A DNA stretch of 64,000 bases, taken from the NCBI GenBank assembly GCA_017306245.1, contig JAFKIY010000004.1, forward strand, positions 62,001-126,000, given 5' to 3'. This DNA is from Micrococcales bacterium (GTDB lineage Bacteria; Actinomycetota; Actinomycetes; Actinomycetales; Microbacteriaceae). The position numbers were made by a program, and so were the translations under genes. The notes below the pieces were generated by a model. That model did not search any database. It was not told where the DNA came from and saw nothing but the letters and a program-made list of their open reading frames with translations. Positions 33,990 through 42,573 of this stretch are shown piece after piece; positions within the stretch are counted from its first letter, which is position 1; each line of letters opens with the position of its first letter.

Positions 33990-35228
33990 TCAGGAAGCAG
34001 ACTCATCCAGCGACACCTCGGTGACCGGGTCGGTCACCGTTTCACCACGATACAGTCTCTCGAACGTCGTGAGCGTGCTCTCGATGTCGTGTGGCGCAAT
34101 CAGCTTCAGGCTGTTGCCCTTCAAACGACTGAGCTCCGCGTCGGATGCGGTGAGCACCTTCGTGAGCTTCGCGACCAGATCATCTACGTTCCCCGGCTCG
34201 AACAGGTACCCGTTCTCCCCCGGATGAACCAGGTGCGGCAGCGCCATCGCATTCGCCGCCACGACGGGCAATGCTGAGGCCATCGCCTCCATCGTCGCGA
34301 TACTCTGCAACTCCGCCGTTGAGGGAATCGCAAATACCGTCGCGTTCGTGTATGCCGCCCTCAACGCCTCATCAGAAACGTAACCGGTAAACGTCGTCCG
34401 GTCGGCGATACCCACATCGCTCGCCAGCCGCTTCAACTGGTTCATGAGGTCACCGCCGCCCACGATCTCCAGCTTCGCGTCAAGTTTCGGGTCGAGCTTC
34501 GCCACCGCCCTGATAAGAACATCAATGTGTTTCTCCCCTGTCACCCTCCCCACGAACAGGATGCGGTTCTCGGTCTTCTTCTCAAGATTCGGCGTGTATT
34601 CGCTCGCATTGATTCCGCAGGAGATCGCATGCACACCCGTGAGGTCGGTTGCCGCCTCAAGGAACTCTGCCCCTTTCCTTGTCGGCGTCGTGATGGACTC
34701 CACAAGGTGATACGTTTTCGCGGCGTCATTCCAGGCGATCCGGATCGCCTTCTTTCGCAGAAACTTCGGCAACAACGTGTGCTGGATCAGGTTCTCCGGC
34801 ATGAAATGATTCGTCGCCACAACCCGAATTCCGCGGATCTTCGCTTGCCGCGCGAGGCCGCGCCCGACGAGGATGTGGGACTGGATGTGAACGACATCCG
34901 GTTTCACCTCGTCGAGGATGCGCGCCGCGTGCGCCTGGCTGCGCCACGGGAGCACAAACCGGAGCCAGTCGTGCGGATACCACCGCCACGAATACACCCG
35001 GTACACGGTGAACTTCTCGCCGTCGTGTTCCTCCACGAACACGCCGTGGTGACGATCCGCCGCCGGGGCCTCGACAAAGACTTCATGTCCGCGCCCCACA
35101 AGCCCCGCAGCGAGACGCGACGTGAAGTTCGCCGCGCCGTTGACGTCCGGCGGAAACGTGTCAGCGCCAATCAGCACGCGCAAAGGCGCGGAAAAGCTGG
35201 GTGATGAATTCGTCGGGGCTTCAGGCAA
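33990..35228 (-). CDS. GT4-family glycosyltransferase (PimB-like)
   Basis: About 412 residues. The N-terminal Rossmann domain opens LRVLIGADTFPPDVNGAANF. The C-terminal domain has RILFVGRVTGEKHIDVLI and the donor-site block AIPSTAELQSIATMEAMASALPVV typical of GT-B retaining enzymes that use GDP-mannose or UDP-sugars. A membrane mannosyltransferase for glycolipid or lipomannan synthesis is likely. No good ATG/GTG is in frame. TTG 35228 is my choice, as the upstream in-frame ATG at 35339 would overlap the neighbour by 70 bases. Confidence 0.85.
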   Translation of the reverse strand: MPEAPTNSSPSFSAPLRVLIGADTFPPDVNGAANFTSRLAAGLVGRGHEVFVEAPAADRHHGVFVEEHDGEKFTVYRVYSWRWYPHDWLRFVLPWRSQAHAARILDEVKPDVVHIQSHILVGRGLARQAKIRGIRVVATNHFMPENLIQHTLLPKFLRKKAIRIAWNDAAKTYHLVESITTPTRKGAEFLEAATDLTGVHAISCGINASEYTPNLEKKTENRILFVGRVTGEKHIDVLIRAVAKLDPKLDAKLEIVGGGDLMNQLKRLASDVGIADRTTFTGYVSDEALRAAYTNATVFAIPSTAELQSIATMEAMASALPVVAANAMALPHLVHPGENGYLFEPGNVDDLVAKLTKVLTASDAELSRLKGNSLKLIAPHDIESTLTTFERLYRGETVTDPVTEVSLDESAS

Positions 35229-35268
35229 AGTGTGGGTGGTCCCTCGTGCTGTAGGCGTAACGTCCAGC

Positions 35269-36192
35269 CTAGTGCTGGGCCTGCGGATGATATTTCGCGA
35301 GTTGGAAAACACCGTACACAGCGAGACCTCCCGCAGCAACGTAGGCGATCACCGCGAACCACGGGGCGCCCGCCGCTTCCTGCAGCACCACGATCCCGAT
35401 CGTCACCGCCACCAGCGGATCCACGACCGTGAGGCCAGCGATCACCAGATCGGGTGGGCCGGACGAGTAGGCGTTCTGCACGAAATATCCGCCCAGAATC
35501 GCCGCCGCGAGCAGCGCGACGATGCAGGTGACGGTGAGCCACTCGAAGTCGCCGGTCTTCGCCCGGTCGATGACGACCTTCGCCAGCGTTGCCACAAACC
35601 CGTACAGCACGCCCGCGCCCAAAATGAAGGCGATCGCCTTGAACCGGTCCCGGAGGAACGCGAACGCGAGGGAGAACCCCATCGTGATGACGCCGAGAAT
35701 CGCCAGAATCACCCCGAGCTGCGCCGCACTGATGGGGCTCGATTTCGCGGTGAACGCCGCCACCGTGACGAACAAGCCGACGCCGCCGACGCAGAACGCG
35801 ATCGCCCGAATCGACCGGCCGTCGAGTGCGACTTTGGAAATTCTGGAGTTCACGATTGCCGTGATGACGAGCGCGGTGGCGCCGAGCGGCTGCACCACGA
35901 TGATGGGCGCCAGGTACAGGCTTGTGAGCTGGAGAAGTACCGCGAGCCCGAGCATGAGAGAACCGATCACCCAGGACGGTCGGCCGAGCAGGAGAAGAAT
36001 CTGTTTCGGGCTGAGGCCGGGGCTCGCGTCGATCTCCCCCGTGTCCGCCTCGACGCGACCCACGCCCCGATGCTGGAACTGCGCGCCGAGCGCGAGAAAT
36101 GCTGCCGCAATGAGCGCAACCGGGATTCCGAGCCACTGGTTCGGCGTGAGCGTCACGAACTGATCCGTGAAGTCACTCAGGTCAGGCGGCAC
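35269..36192 (-). CDS. DMT-superfamily transporter (EamA-like)
   Basis: A 307-residue membrane protein with about ten helices in two repeated halves. LAPIIVVQPLGATALVITAIVN and the second-half VIAGLTVVDPLVAVTIGIVVLQE are typical of drug/metabolite exporters. The GTG start is preceded by TAAAGT-CGTGGG on the minus strand (-10 at 36199-36204). It is divergent from the deformylase gene across only 40 bp. Substrate unknown. Confidence 0.85.
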   Translation of the reverse strand: MPPDLSDFTDQFVTLTPNQWLGIPVALIAAAFLALGAQFQHRGVGRVEADTGEIDASPGLSPKQILLLLGRPSWVIGSLMLGLAVLLQLTSLYLAPIIVVQPLGATALVITAIVNSRISKVALDGRSIRAIAFCVGGVGLFVTVAAFTAKSSPISAAQLGVILAILGVITMGFSLAFAFLRDRFKAIAFILGAGVLYGFVATLAKVVIDRAKTGDFEWLTVTCIVALLAAAILGGYFVQNAYSSGPPDLVIAGLTVVDPLVAVTIGIVVLQEAAGAPWFAVIAYVAAGGLAVYGVFQLAKYHPQAQH

Positions 36193-36198
36193 CCCACG

Positions 36199-36226
36199 AC
36201 TTTACCCGTTGCGGCCACGATAATCT
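36199..36226. promoter_or_regulatory. Two face-to-face leaderless promoters (DMT gene and def)
   Basis: Minus-strand TAAAGT (36199-36204) lies six bases before the transporter GTG. Plus-strand TAATCT (36221-36226) lies six bases before the def ATG. With 40 bp between the start codons, the -35 region of each promoter must lie over the other's -10 or coding start. Confidence 0.5.
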
Positions 36227-36232
36227 TGGCGA

Positions 36233-36802
36233 ATGGCCGTTCTTTCGATCCGAATCACCGGCGACCAGGTGCTCCATGAGCCTGCTCGCCCGGTCACCGC
36301 ATTCGACGACTCCCTGCGCACGCTCGTTTCGGACATGATCGAAACAATGAAGGCCGCGCCGGGGGTCGGCCTCGCCGCGCCCCAGGTGGGCGTGGGACTG
36401 CGCGTGTTCGTGTTCGACTGGACCGGCGACGACGGAGTGCGTGCGAGCGGAACCGCGATCAACCCGAGTCTGTGGGTGACCCCGGTACCGGTCGGCGAAC
36501 CGGATGACGAAGCCGAATCGGAGGGGTGCCTGTCCATTCCCGGAGAACGATTCCCGCTGCGCAGGGCCCGTGAAGCCATCCTGCGTGCCGTCGACCTCGA
36601 CGGTACGCCATACGAGTTGCGCGCATCCGGGTGGCTCGCACGCATCTTCCAGCACGAGTTCGACCACCTTGACGGCATCCTGTATGCGGACCGGCTGAAC
36701 CACGAACAGGGCCGTCTCGCGAGAAAAACCGTGAAGAAGAACGGATGGGGTGTGCCTGGGCTCAGCTGGTTGCCGGGCCAGGATCACCTCGAAGGCTACT
36801 GA
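36233..36802 (+). CDS. def: Peptide deformylase
   Basis: A 189-residue metalloenzyme that removes the N-formyl group from new proteins. All three motifs are present: GVGLAAPQVG (about 44-53), EGCLSIPG with the metal-binding Cys (about 100-107), and QHEFDHLDG with two His ligands and the catalytic Glu (about 142-150). The length is typical for the actinobacterial type. The start is fixed by TAATCT six bases upstream. Confidence 0.96.
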   Translation: MAVLSIRITGDQVLHEPARPVTAFDDSLRTLVSDMIETMKAAPGVGLAAPQVGVGLRVFVFDWTGDDGVRASGTAINPSLWVTPVPVGEPDDEAESEGCLSIPGERFPLRRAREAILRAVDLDGTPYELRASGWLARIFQHEFDHLDGILYADRLNHEQGRLARKTVKKNGWGVPGLSWLPGQDHLEGY

Positions 36803-36813
36803 CCGGCGCCGAA

Positions 36814-37125
36814 TCAGCCCCAGCCGCTCAGCCTGATGAGCGCGGCCGTCACGGCGGCAAGAACCACGACGATCACGAACGGCACGCGCAACGCGAACAG
36901 GACGACCGCGACGACGAGCGCGGGCACCCGCGCGTCGAACTGGAGTCCGGTACCGGACCCGAGTGTCTGCACTGCAACGAGCGCCGAAAGCAAAGCCACA
37001 GTCAGGAGGTTGGCGATCCGGGACGGCGCGGGTTTGTCCAGAACCGACGGCGGAACGAGATAGCCGGCCAGCTTGAGGGCGAGGCACGCGAGCGACGCGA
37101 TGATCACGAGAAGCCAAAGAGTCAC
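36814..37125 (-). CDS. azlD: AzlD-family branched-chain amino acid exporter subunit
   Basis: A 103-residue membrane protein with four hydrophobic helices: TLWLLVIIASLACLALKLAGYLVP at the start and a C-terminal ALVVAVVLFALRVPFVIVVVLAA block, as in AzlD/BrnE small subunits. The GTG overlaps the azlC stop (GTGA). With AzlC it would export branched-chain amino acids. Confidence 0.85.
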   Translation of the reverse strand: MTLWLLVIIASLACLALKLAGYLVPPSVLDKPAPSRIANLLTVALLSALVAVQTLGSGTGLQFDARVPALVVAVVLFALRVPFVIVVVLAAVTAALIRLSGWG

Positions 37126-37847
37126 GCGCCCTCCCGTTCCAGGGGCACGAGCGGCGGTTCCGAATTCGCGAACCAATTGAAACCGCCCACGACGACGGCG
37201 ACAACCCCGGCGACCAGAACGGGCAGGCCGGGCAGCAGCACCGGCGTCAGAACGATCGCGACGACCGCGGCGGCGCTGGCCACGGCAATGGTCTGCACCT
37301 GGCGAAGTCGCGGCCACAGCAAGCCGACGAACGCAGCGGCGGCCGCGGCATCCAGTCCCCAGGCACGCGGGTCGCCGAGCGCATCCCCGATGAGCGCGCC
37401 GACCAGACTCGTGAGATTCCAGCCCACGAACGTGGCCGCTGCGGTCGTCCAGAAGCCAATCCGCTGGCTGCGCTTCGTGGGCTGGTTCGTGGAAACGGCG
37501 GTGGTCTCATCGATGGTGACCCAGGCCGCAGCAACCTTCTTCCACCAGGGGCCGCCGATGATGGGTGCGACCCGCACGCCGTATATCCCGTTCCGGATGC
37601 CGAGAATCGCGGCGCTCGCGATCGCGGTCGGCCCTGCCGCAACCCCACCCGTGGCGATGACGCCGATGAACGCGAACTGCGAACCGCCCGTGAACATCAG
37701 AAGGCTCATGACACAGGTTTGCCAGACGTCGAGACCCGCAGCCACAGCGAGCGCGCCGTAGGAAACCCCGTACGCTGCCGCCGCGAATCCCACCGCGAGT
37801 CCGGCCCGGACCGCGGCCGAACCCTCGCGGCTTCTCACACCTGACAT
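37122..37847 (-). CDS. azlC: AzlC-family branched-chain amino acid exporter subunit
   Basis: A 241-residue membrane protein with about seven helices. Landmarks are SYGALAVAAGLDVWQTCVMS, MFTGGSQFAFIGVIATGG and GIRNGIYGVRVAPIIGG. In the variable loop after VTIDETTAV it contains STNQPTKRS, encoded by the exact 23-bp dispersed repeat also found upstream of the carboxylase gene. The loop is normally of similar length, so the repeat looks accommodated rather than disruptive. ATG 37847 is chosen over in-frame codons upstream. Confidence 0.88.
   Translation of the reverse strand: MSGVRSREGSAAVRAGLAVGFAAAAYGVSYGALAVAAGLDVWQTCVMSLLMFTGGSQFAFIGVIATGGVAAGPTAIASAAILGIRNGIYGVRVAPIIGGPWWKKVAAAWVTIDETTAVSTNQPTKRSQRIGFWTTAAATFVGWNLTSLVGALIGDALGDPRAWGLDAAAAAAFVGLLWPRLRQVQTIAVASAAAVVAIVLTPVLLPGLPVLVAGVVAVVVGGFNWFANSEPPLVPLEREGA
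37471..37493. repeat. 23-bp dispersed repeat, copy 2 (inside azlC)
   Basis: Identical to 1641-1663. On the coding strand it reads S-T-N-Q-P-T-K in frame within azlC. Confidence 0.6.
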
Positions 37848-37920
37848 CACTTCGAGTCTCCCGATTCCCTCCGCAGCGATACCAGCGACCGTCAGGAAAA
37901 CCAACGGGGACCCGGATTGG

Positions 37921-37993
37921 CTCCCCGACTTGGACTCGAACCAAGAACCTGCCGGTTAACAGCCGGCTGCTCTGCCAATTGAGCTATCGAGGA
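37921..37993 (-). tRNA. tRNA-Asn (GUU)
   Basis: A complete cloverleaf on the minus strand. Acceptor TCCTCGA pairs with TCGGGGA. The D arm is AGCTCAATTGGCAGAGC and the anticodon loop CTGTTAA gives GUU. The T arm is CTTGG-TTCGAGT-CCAAG and the discriminator is G. CCA is not encoded. Seventy-three bases. Confidence 0.95.
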
Positions 37994-38061
37994 ATGGCGA
38001 TTCAGCTTGTCACTTTATCAAAGATTGCGACCCGGCAATTCTCCCGAGCGGCCAGCCGCGT

Positions 38062-39051
38062 TCAGGAGAAGTCGGGGAGCAGGCAGGTCGGCGAGTCGAT
38101 GAACATCGGGGTGCCCACCATAAGAGGGACCCCGGACTGCGGATCCAGCTGGAACGCGGCGATGGTGCCCGAATTCTGGTTCGCCGCGAGCAGCAGGTTG
38201 CCGACGCGGCACAGCCCGCGGGGGATGTCCCCACCGCTCGGAAGATCGGCGATCGGCTCCAGAGTTGCGGCATCGATCGCCACAATGCGGTTGGACCCGC
38301 GAAGCGCCGTGTAGAGGAAACGGCCCGTCGCGTCCGCGACGAGGCCCGCGGCGTGGTCGCCGGGCGCGGCACCCGAGTGGCCCGCCTGCACGACCTGAAG
38401 ATTCCGCCCGCCGCCGAGTGCGAAAACCGCTCCCCCGAGCTCGCCGAGCAGGAAGATCTTGCCCGCCGTCGGCGACACCGCGAAATCGCGCGGGCCGGTG
38501 CCCGGCGGCAATTCGAGCGACGATTCCAGACCAAGCTGACCGCCGGACCAACGGTACACGTTCACCCGGTCGGTGCCCAGATCCGCGGTGATCGCCGTGT
38601 CGCCGAAAGCGAGAGTCGAGTGGGCGTGCGGCCCGTCCTGTTCCGGCTTCGGGCCCGAGCCGCTGGATAGCAGCGATTGGTGCAACGCTCCGATACCGCC
38701 CTCGGCGTCCAGGGGGAACACGTCCACCTGCCCGGTGCCGTAATTGGCGGCGTACAGCCACTGGTCGGTCGCCGCGAGGTGGCAAGGCTGCGTGCCCGAC
38801 GTCGCCTGCCCGCCGATCGACACCAGCGTCGAGGATTTGCCTTTCCGTCGGAACGCCTCCACCCGGCCGTTGGCCTCGTCCACCGCATAAAGGACGCCGG
38901 GGACCGGGGCATGGATGACGTAGGACGGCGACGATGTTGCGACGCCGAACCCGGCAAACTCCAGACCCTTGTCCCCGAGGCGAACAGCCGAAATCCCACG
39001 GGAAAATCCACCCATGTTTTCCGTGTACGAACCCACCCACAACAGAGTCAA
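38062..39051 (-). CDS. Lactonase-family beta-propeller (6-phosphogluconolactonase-like)
   Basis: A 329-residue seven-bladed propeller of the YbhE/Pgl type. It starts LLWVGSYTENMGGFSRGI, then has PCHLAATDQWLYAANYGTGQVDVFPL and PRDFAVSPTAGKIFLL. Some members hydrolyse 6-phosphogluconolactone; others have different lactone substrates. The TTG overlaps the preceding stop (TTGA), so it is the last gene of the ABC operon. Its link with a hydroxyacid dehydrogenase suggests handling of a sugar acid or lactone. Confidence 0.8.
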   Translation of the reverse strand: MTLLWVGSYTENMGGFSRGISAVRLGDKGLEFAGFGVATSSPSYVIHAPVPGVLYAVDEANGRVEAFRRKGKSSTLVSIGGQATSGTQPCHLAATDQWLYAANYGTGQVDVFPLDAEGGIGALHQSLLSSGSGPKPEQDGPHAHSTLAFGDTAITADLGTDRVNVYRWSGGQLGLESSLELPPGTGPRDFAVSPTAGKIFLLGELGGAVFALGGGRNLQVVQAGHSGAAPGDHAAGLVADATGRFLYTALRGSNRIVAIDAATLEPIADLPSGGDIPRGLCRVGNLLLAANQNSGTIAAFQLDPQSGVPLMVGTPMFIDSPTCLLPDFS

Positions 39052-40055
39052 TAGCCTGCCTCCGGGTCTACTATTCCCTCGAACTTCCAGTTGCCCAAAA
39101 ACGCTCGCACGTTAGTTTTTACTCTTTCCGCCAGCAGCGGAGTGGTCATTTCTGGCGTGTCGGCGCTGTGCGACGTGATGATAGCGCGGGGCTCAGACCA
39201 CAGCGGATGCCCGTCCGGGAGCGGCTCGGGGTCGGTGACGTCGAGACCGGCACCCGCAATCCTCCCCGACGCGAGCGCCGCCGTCAGCGCATCCGTGTCG
39301 ACGAGTCCCCCGCGCGCGACATTGATCAGGATGGCGCCAGGCTTCATCGCCGCAATCTCGTCGACGCCGATAATCTTGGCGGTCGACCCGGTCATCGCCG
39401 CAGCGACCACCACGAGGTCGGCGTCAGGCAGCACGTCGCGGAGGCGATCGCTCGTGACGGTGCGATTCGCCCCGCCGACGGCCTTCGAACTGCGCCGAAC
39501 CACGGTGACCGAGGTGCGGAACGGCGCGAGAAGTCTGAGGAGTTCGATGGCGATTCCGCCCGCGCCGATGATCACAACGGTGGCACCGTACAGGGATGTA
39601 CCGATCTTCGGCCCCCAGCTGCGCGCGACCACGCGTGTGGGCAGTTCGCGCAGGAGCGCAAGCGCGAGGGCAAGGGTGTGCTCGGCGACCGGTTCGGCAT
39701 ACGCGCCCTTCGCGCTCGTCCACAGCGGACGAACACTACCGGCGTGCTTGTTCAGGATGTCCGCGAACGCGTCGACACCCGCCCAGGGAAGCTGCACCCA
39801 GTCGATGCCCGGATATTTCGCGAGAATCCCGGCAAACTCTGCGGCGCGGTCGTACGAAAGCCAGACGACTCCCCTCGTGTCGGCGGAGAGCGGCTCCACC
39901 GTTCCACCTGCAGCGCGGATCGCGGAAACGAAAAACTCGTCCGGCTCGGGAAGTACCGCGATGGGCCCTGGCCTCGGGCGCCGTTCGGGAGGCAGATCCT
40001 CAGCCGGGGAGGCCAGCACAATGCGATGCTGAACCGAGCCCCCACCCGCAGTCAT
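39048..40055 (-). CDS. D-2-hydroxyacid dehydrogenase family protein
   Basis: A 335-residue NAD(P)-dependent dehydrogenase. The Rossmann segment is VVIIGAGGIAIELLRLLAPF, and GAILINVARGGLVDTDALTAAL carries the conserved Arg. DVTDPEPLPDGHPLW has the Glu, and the last motif has ITSHSAD with the catalytic His. The ATG overlaps the ATPase gene stop by four bases. In an operon with a peptide/opine-type ABC importer it may act on the imported compound. Confidence 0.87.
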   Translation of the reverse strand: MTAGGGSVQHRIVLASPAEDLPPERRPRPGPIAVLPEPDEFFVSAIRAAGGTVEPLSADTRGVVWLSYDRAAEFAGILAKYPGIDWVQLPWAGVDAFADILNKHAGSVRPLWTSAKGAYAEPVAEHTLALALALLRELPTRVVARSWGPKIGTSLYGATVVIIGAGGIAIELLRLLAPFRTSVTVVRRSSKAVGGANRTVTSDRLRDVLPDADLVVVAAAMTGSTAKIIGVDEIAAMKPGAILINVARGGLVDTDALTAALASGRIAGAGLDVTDPEPLPDGHPLWSEPRAIITSHSADTPEMTTPLLAERVKTNVRAFLGNWKFEGIVDPEAGY

Positions 40056-40873
40056 GCATTGACTGTATCGAATCGTGAGGCCGAGAGGGCCTTCAGATAG
40101 GGATGAATCGGGTCGGACAGTACCCCATTGATGGGGCCAAGGCCGACCACGGTCCCCCGATTCAACACGAGGACACTCTCTGAAACGTATTCGATCACGC
40201 CGAGGTCGCTGCTGACGACGATGGCCGAGAAACCGCGCTCCGCGCGCAGGTCGCGAAACACGTCCAGCACGGACGATCGAACCGTGACATCGACCCCCCT
40301 GGTGGGCTCATCCGCGATGAGCAATTGCGGTTCCAGGATGAGGGCCCGCGCCAGCGCAACCCTCTGGCGCTGCCCGCTGCTCAGCTCGTACGGGTAGCGC
40401 GTCATGAGGCCGAGCGGCAGGCGGACCGAATCCACCAGGGTCGCCACCGCGAGCCCCGCGTCCCGCGAACTGAACCGGCGATCCCGAGAGTAGATCGGCT
40501 CCGCGATGTTCTCCGCGACCGTCAGTCGGGCATCGAGCCGCTCCGCGCCATCCTGGGCGAGATAGCCGACCTTCAGCTTGAGGCGGTTCCTGGCCCGAGA
40601 GCCGATACCTCGAATCTCGGTCCCGAACAGCCTCAGCGAGCCGCCGGCAATCTGCGGCATCGCGGCTTCCCGGCCATCGCCCCTGCCTGCCAGCGCGACC
40701 GTCGCGGCAAGCGTCGACTTGCCGGAACCGGACTCGCCGACCAGACCGAGAATTTCGCCCTCGCCGAGGGAGAACGTGACCCCCGCCACAGCGACGAACC
40801 GCGACCGCACGTCTCTTGCGCGGTAGCGAATCGACAGGTCATCCGCTTCGACAATCGGCGTGAGGGAGGTCAA
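40052..40873 (-). CDS. ABC transporter ATPase (peptide/nickel type)
   Basis: A 273-residue ATPase. Walker A is GLVGESGSGKS (about 41-51), the signature is ELSSGQRQRVALARAL, and Walker B is LLIADEPTRGVDV. This is a third ATPase domain in an operon that already has a two-domain fused ATPase. It overlaps the fused gene and the dehydrogenase gene by four bases each. Confidence 0.9.
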   Translation of the reverse strand: MTSLTPIVEADDLSIRYRARDVRSRFVAVAGVTFSLGEGEILGLVGESGSGKSTLAATVALAGRGDGREAAMPQIAGGSLRLFGTEIRGIGSRARNRLKLKVGYLAQDGAERLDARLTVAENIAEPIYSRDRRFSSRDAGLAVATLVDSVRLPLGLMTRYPYELSSGQRQRVALARALILEPQLLIADEPTRGVDVTVRSSVLDVFRDLRAERGFSAIVVSSDLGVIEYVSESVLVLNRGTVVGLGPINGVLSDPIHPYLKALSASRFDTVNA

Positions 40874-42573
40874 CTGGCCTCCGAAACACCCTCTGCCGCG
40901 CGCAGGCGGTGAAGTTCTTCCCGCCTCGTCGCCTGCAACACGGGATCCGGCACGGGCAGCGACGCCAATAGCCTCTGCGTGTACGGATGCTTCGGCGCGA
41001 CGAGGATCTCCTCACCGATGCCCTCCTCCACGAGTTTGCCCTTGTAGAGCACCGCAATCCGGTCCGCGAGAAGGTCCACAACCGCGAGGTCGTGGCTGAT
41101 GAACAGGGCCGCAAACCCGAACTCGCGCTGGATCTCGGCGAACAGCTCCAGGACGCGGGCCTGCACCGAAACGTCGAGCGCGCTCGTCGGTTCGTCCGCA
41201 ATCAGGAGCTTCGGCTTCAAGGCGATTGCCCGGGCGAGGCTCGCCCGCTGGCGCTGCCCGCCGCTCAACTCGTGCGGGAACCGGTCGCCGAAGCTCCGGG
41301 GAAGCTGGACCGCCTCCAGCAACTCGTCGACGCGGGACCGCGCTGCGGCGGCATCCCCCGCCTTCCCGTGCACGATGAACGGTTCGGCGACGCACTCGGC
41401 GATCGTCAGCAACGGGTTGAAGCTCGTGGCCGGATCCTGGAACACGAAACCGATGTCCTCCCGAAGCGGGCGAAACGTCCTCTCGCGCACTCCGAGCATC
41501 TCCTGGCCGAGCACGGTGAGCGACCCGCCGGTGATTTTGGTGAGGCCGGCGATGGCGCGCCCCGTTGTCGTCTTCCCCGAACCGCTCTCGCCGACCAGGC
41601 CGAGGACTTCGCGCTCGCTGATGTCGAAACTCACCCCGTCGACCGCGCGGAACCCGCCGCGGCCGAGACGGCCCGGATATTCGATCACGAGGTCCTTCGC
41701 GACAACCAGGGGCTCCCTGGCCACGGACGATGCACGCTCCACTGCCCGCTCCCGCGTCTTGAGCGTGCCGGCCCCGATGAACGGCACGGCCGCGAGAAGC
41801 CGCTTCGTGTAGTCGTCCTTCGGATCGTGGAAAAGCGTGACCGCGTCGGCTTCCTCGACGATTTTCCCCTGATACATGACGGCGACGCGGTCCGCCAGGT
41901 CCGCGACAACACCCATGTTGTGGGTGATGAGAACGATCGCAGCATTGAACTCGTCGCGGCACCAGCGCAGCAGGTCGAGGATTTCCGCCTGCACCGTCAC
42001 ATCCAGCGCCGTCGTCGGCTCGTCGGCGACGATGATCTCCGGCTCGAGGACGAGCGCCATGGCGATCACGATGCGCTGCTTCTGCCCGCCGGAGAACTGG
42101 TGAGGGTAGTAGTCGACGCGGTGCTCCGCATCCGGGATGCCCACGCGGGTGAGGAAGTCGATCGCCTTCGCCCTCGCCTGGGCCGCGGTGTACTTTCCGT
42201 GCGCGCGCAACCCTTCGATGATCTGCCAGCCCACGGTGAACACCGGATTCAATGCGGTCGACGGTTCCTGGAAAACCATGGCCGCCCGGGTGCCGCGGAT
42301 TTCGCGAAGCCGCTGCCGCGACACCGTGATGACGTTGTCCTGCCCGATCATCACCATGCCGGAGGTTGTCGCGGTTTCCGGGAGAAGGCCGAGAATGGTC
42401 TTCGCCGTCACGGTTTTCCCGCTGCCACTCTCCCCCACGATCGCCAGCACTTCACCCTTGCGCACCGTCAGGCTCACGCCGTCGACGGCACGCACGTCTC
42501 CGCCATCCGTCGCAAACGTCACGGCGAGATCCGTGATCTCGAGTGCTTCGTCGCCCATCGTCAGGGTGCTCAC
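40870..42573 (-). CDS. Fused DppD-DppF-type ABC ATPase
   Basis: A 567-residue protein with two complete ABC cassettes. The first has GESGSGKTVTAKTIL, QFSGGQKQRIVIAMAL and IIVADEPTTALDV. The second, after about residue 290, has GESGSGKTTTGRAI, ELSGGQRQRASLARAI and LLIADEPTSALDV. It powers the DppBC permease pair. Such fusions are common in actinobacteria. Overlaps the permease gene by four bases. Confidence 0.93.
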   Translation of the reverse strand: MSTLTMGDEALEITDLAVTFATDGGDVRAVDGVSLTVRKGEVLAIVGESGSGKTVTAKTILGLLPETATTSGMVMIGQDNVITVSRQRLREIRGTRAAMVFQEPSTALNPVFTVGWQIIEGLRAHGKYTAAQARAKAIDFLTRVGIPDAEHRVDYYPHQFSGGQKQRIVIAMALVLEPEIIVADEPTTALDVTVQAEILDLLRWCRDEFNAAIVLITHNMGVVADLADRVAVMYQGKIVEEADAVTLFHDPKDDYTKRLLAAVPFIGAGTLKTRERAVERASSVAREPLVVAKDLVIEYPGRLGRGGFRAVDGVSFDISEREVLGLVGESGSGKTTTGRAIAGLTKITGGSLTVLGQEMLGVRERTFRPLREDIGFVFQDPATSFNPLLTIAECVAEPFIVHGKAGDAAAARSRVDELLEAVQLPRSFGDRFPHELSGGQRQRASLARAIALKPKLLIADEPTSALDVSVQARVLELFAEIQREFGFAALFISHDLAVVDLLADRIAVLYKGKLVEEGIGEEILVAPKHPYTQRLLASLPVPDPVLQATRREELHRLRAAEGVSEAS

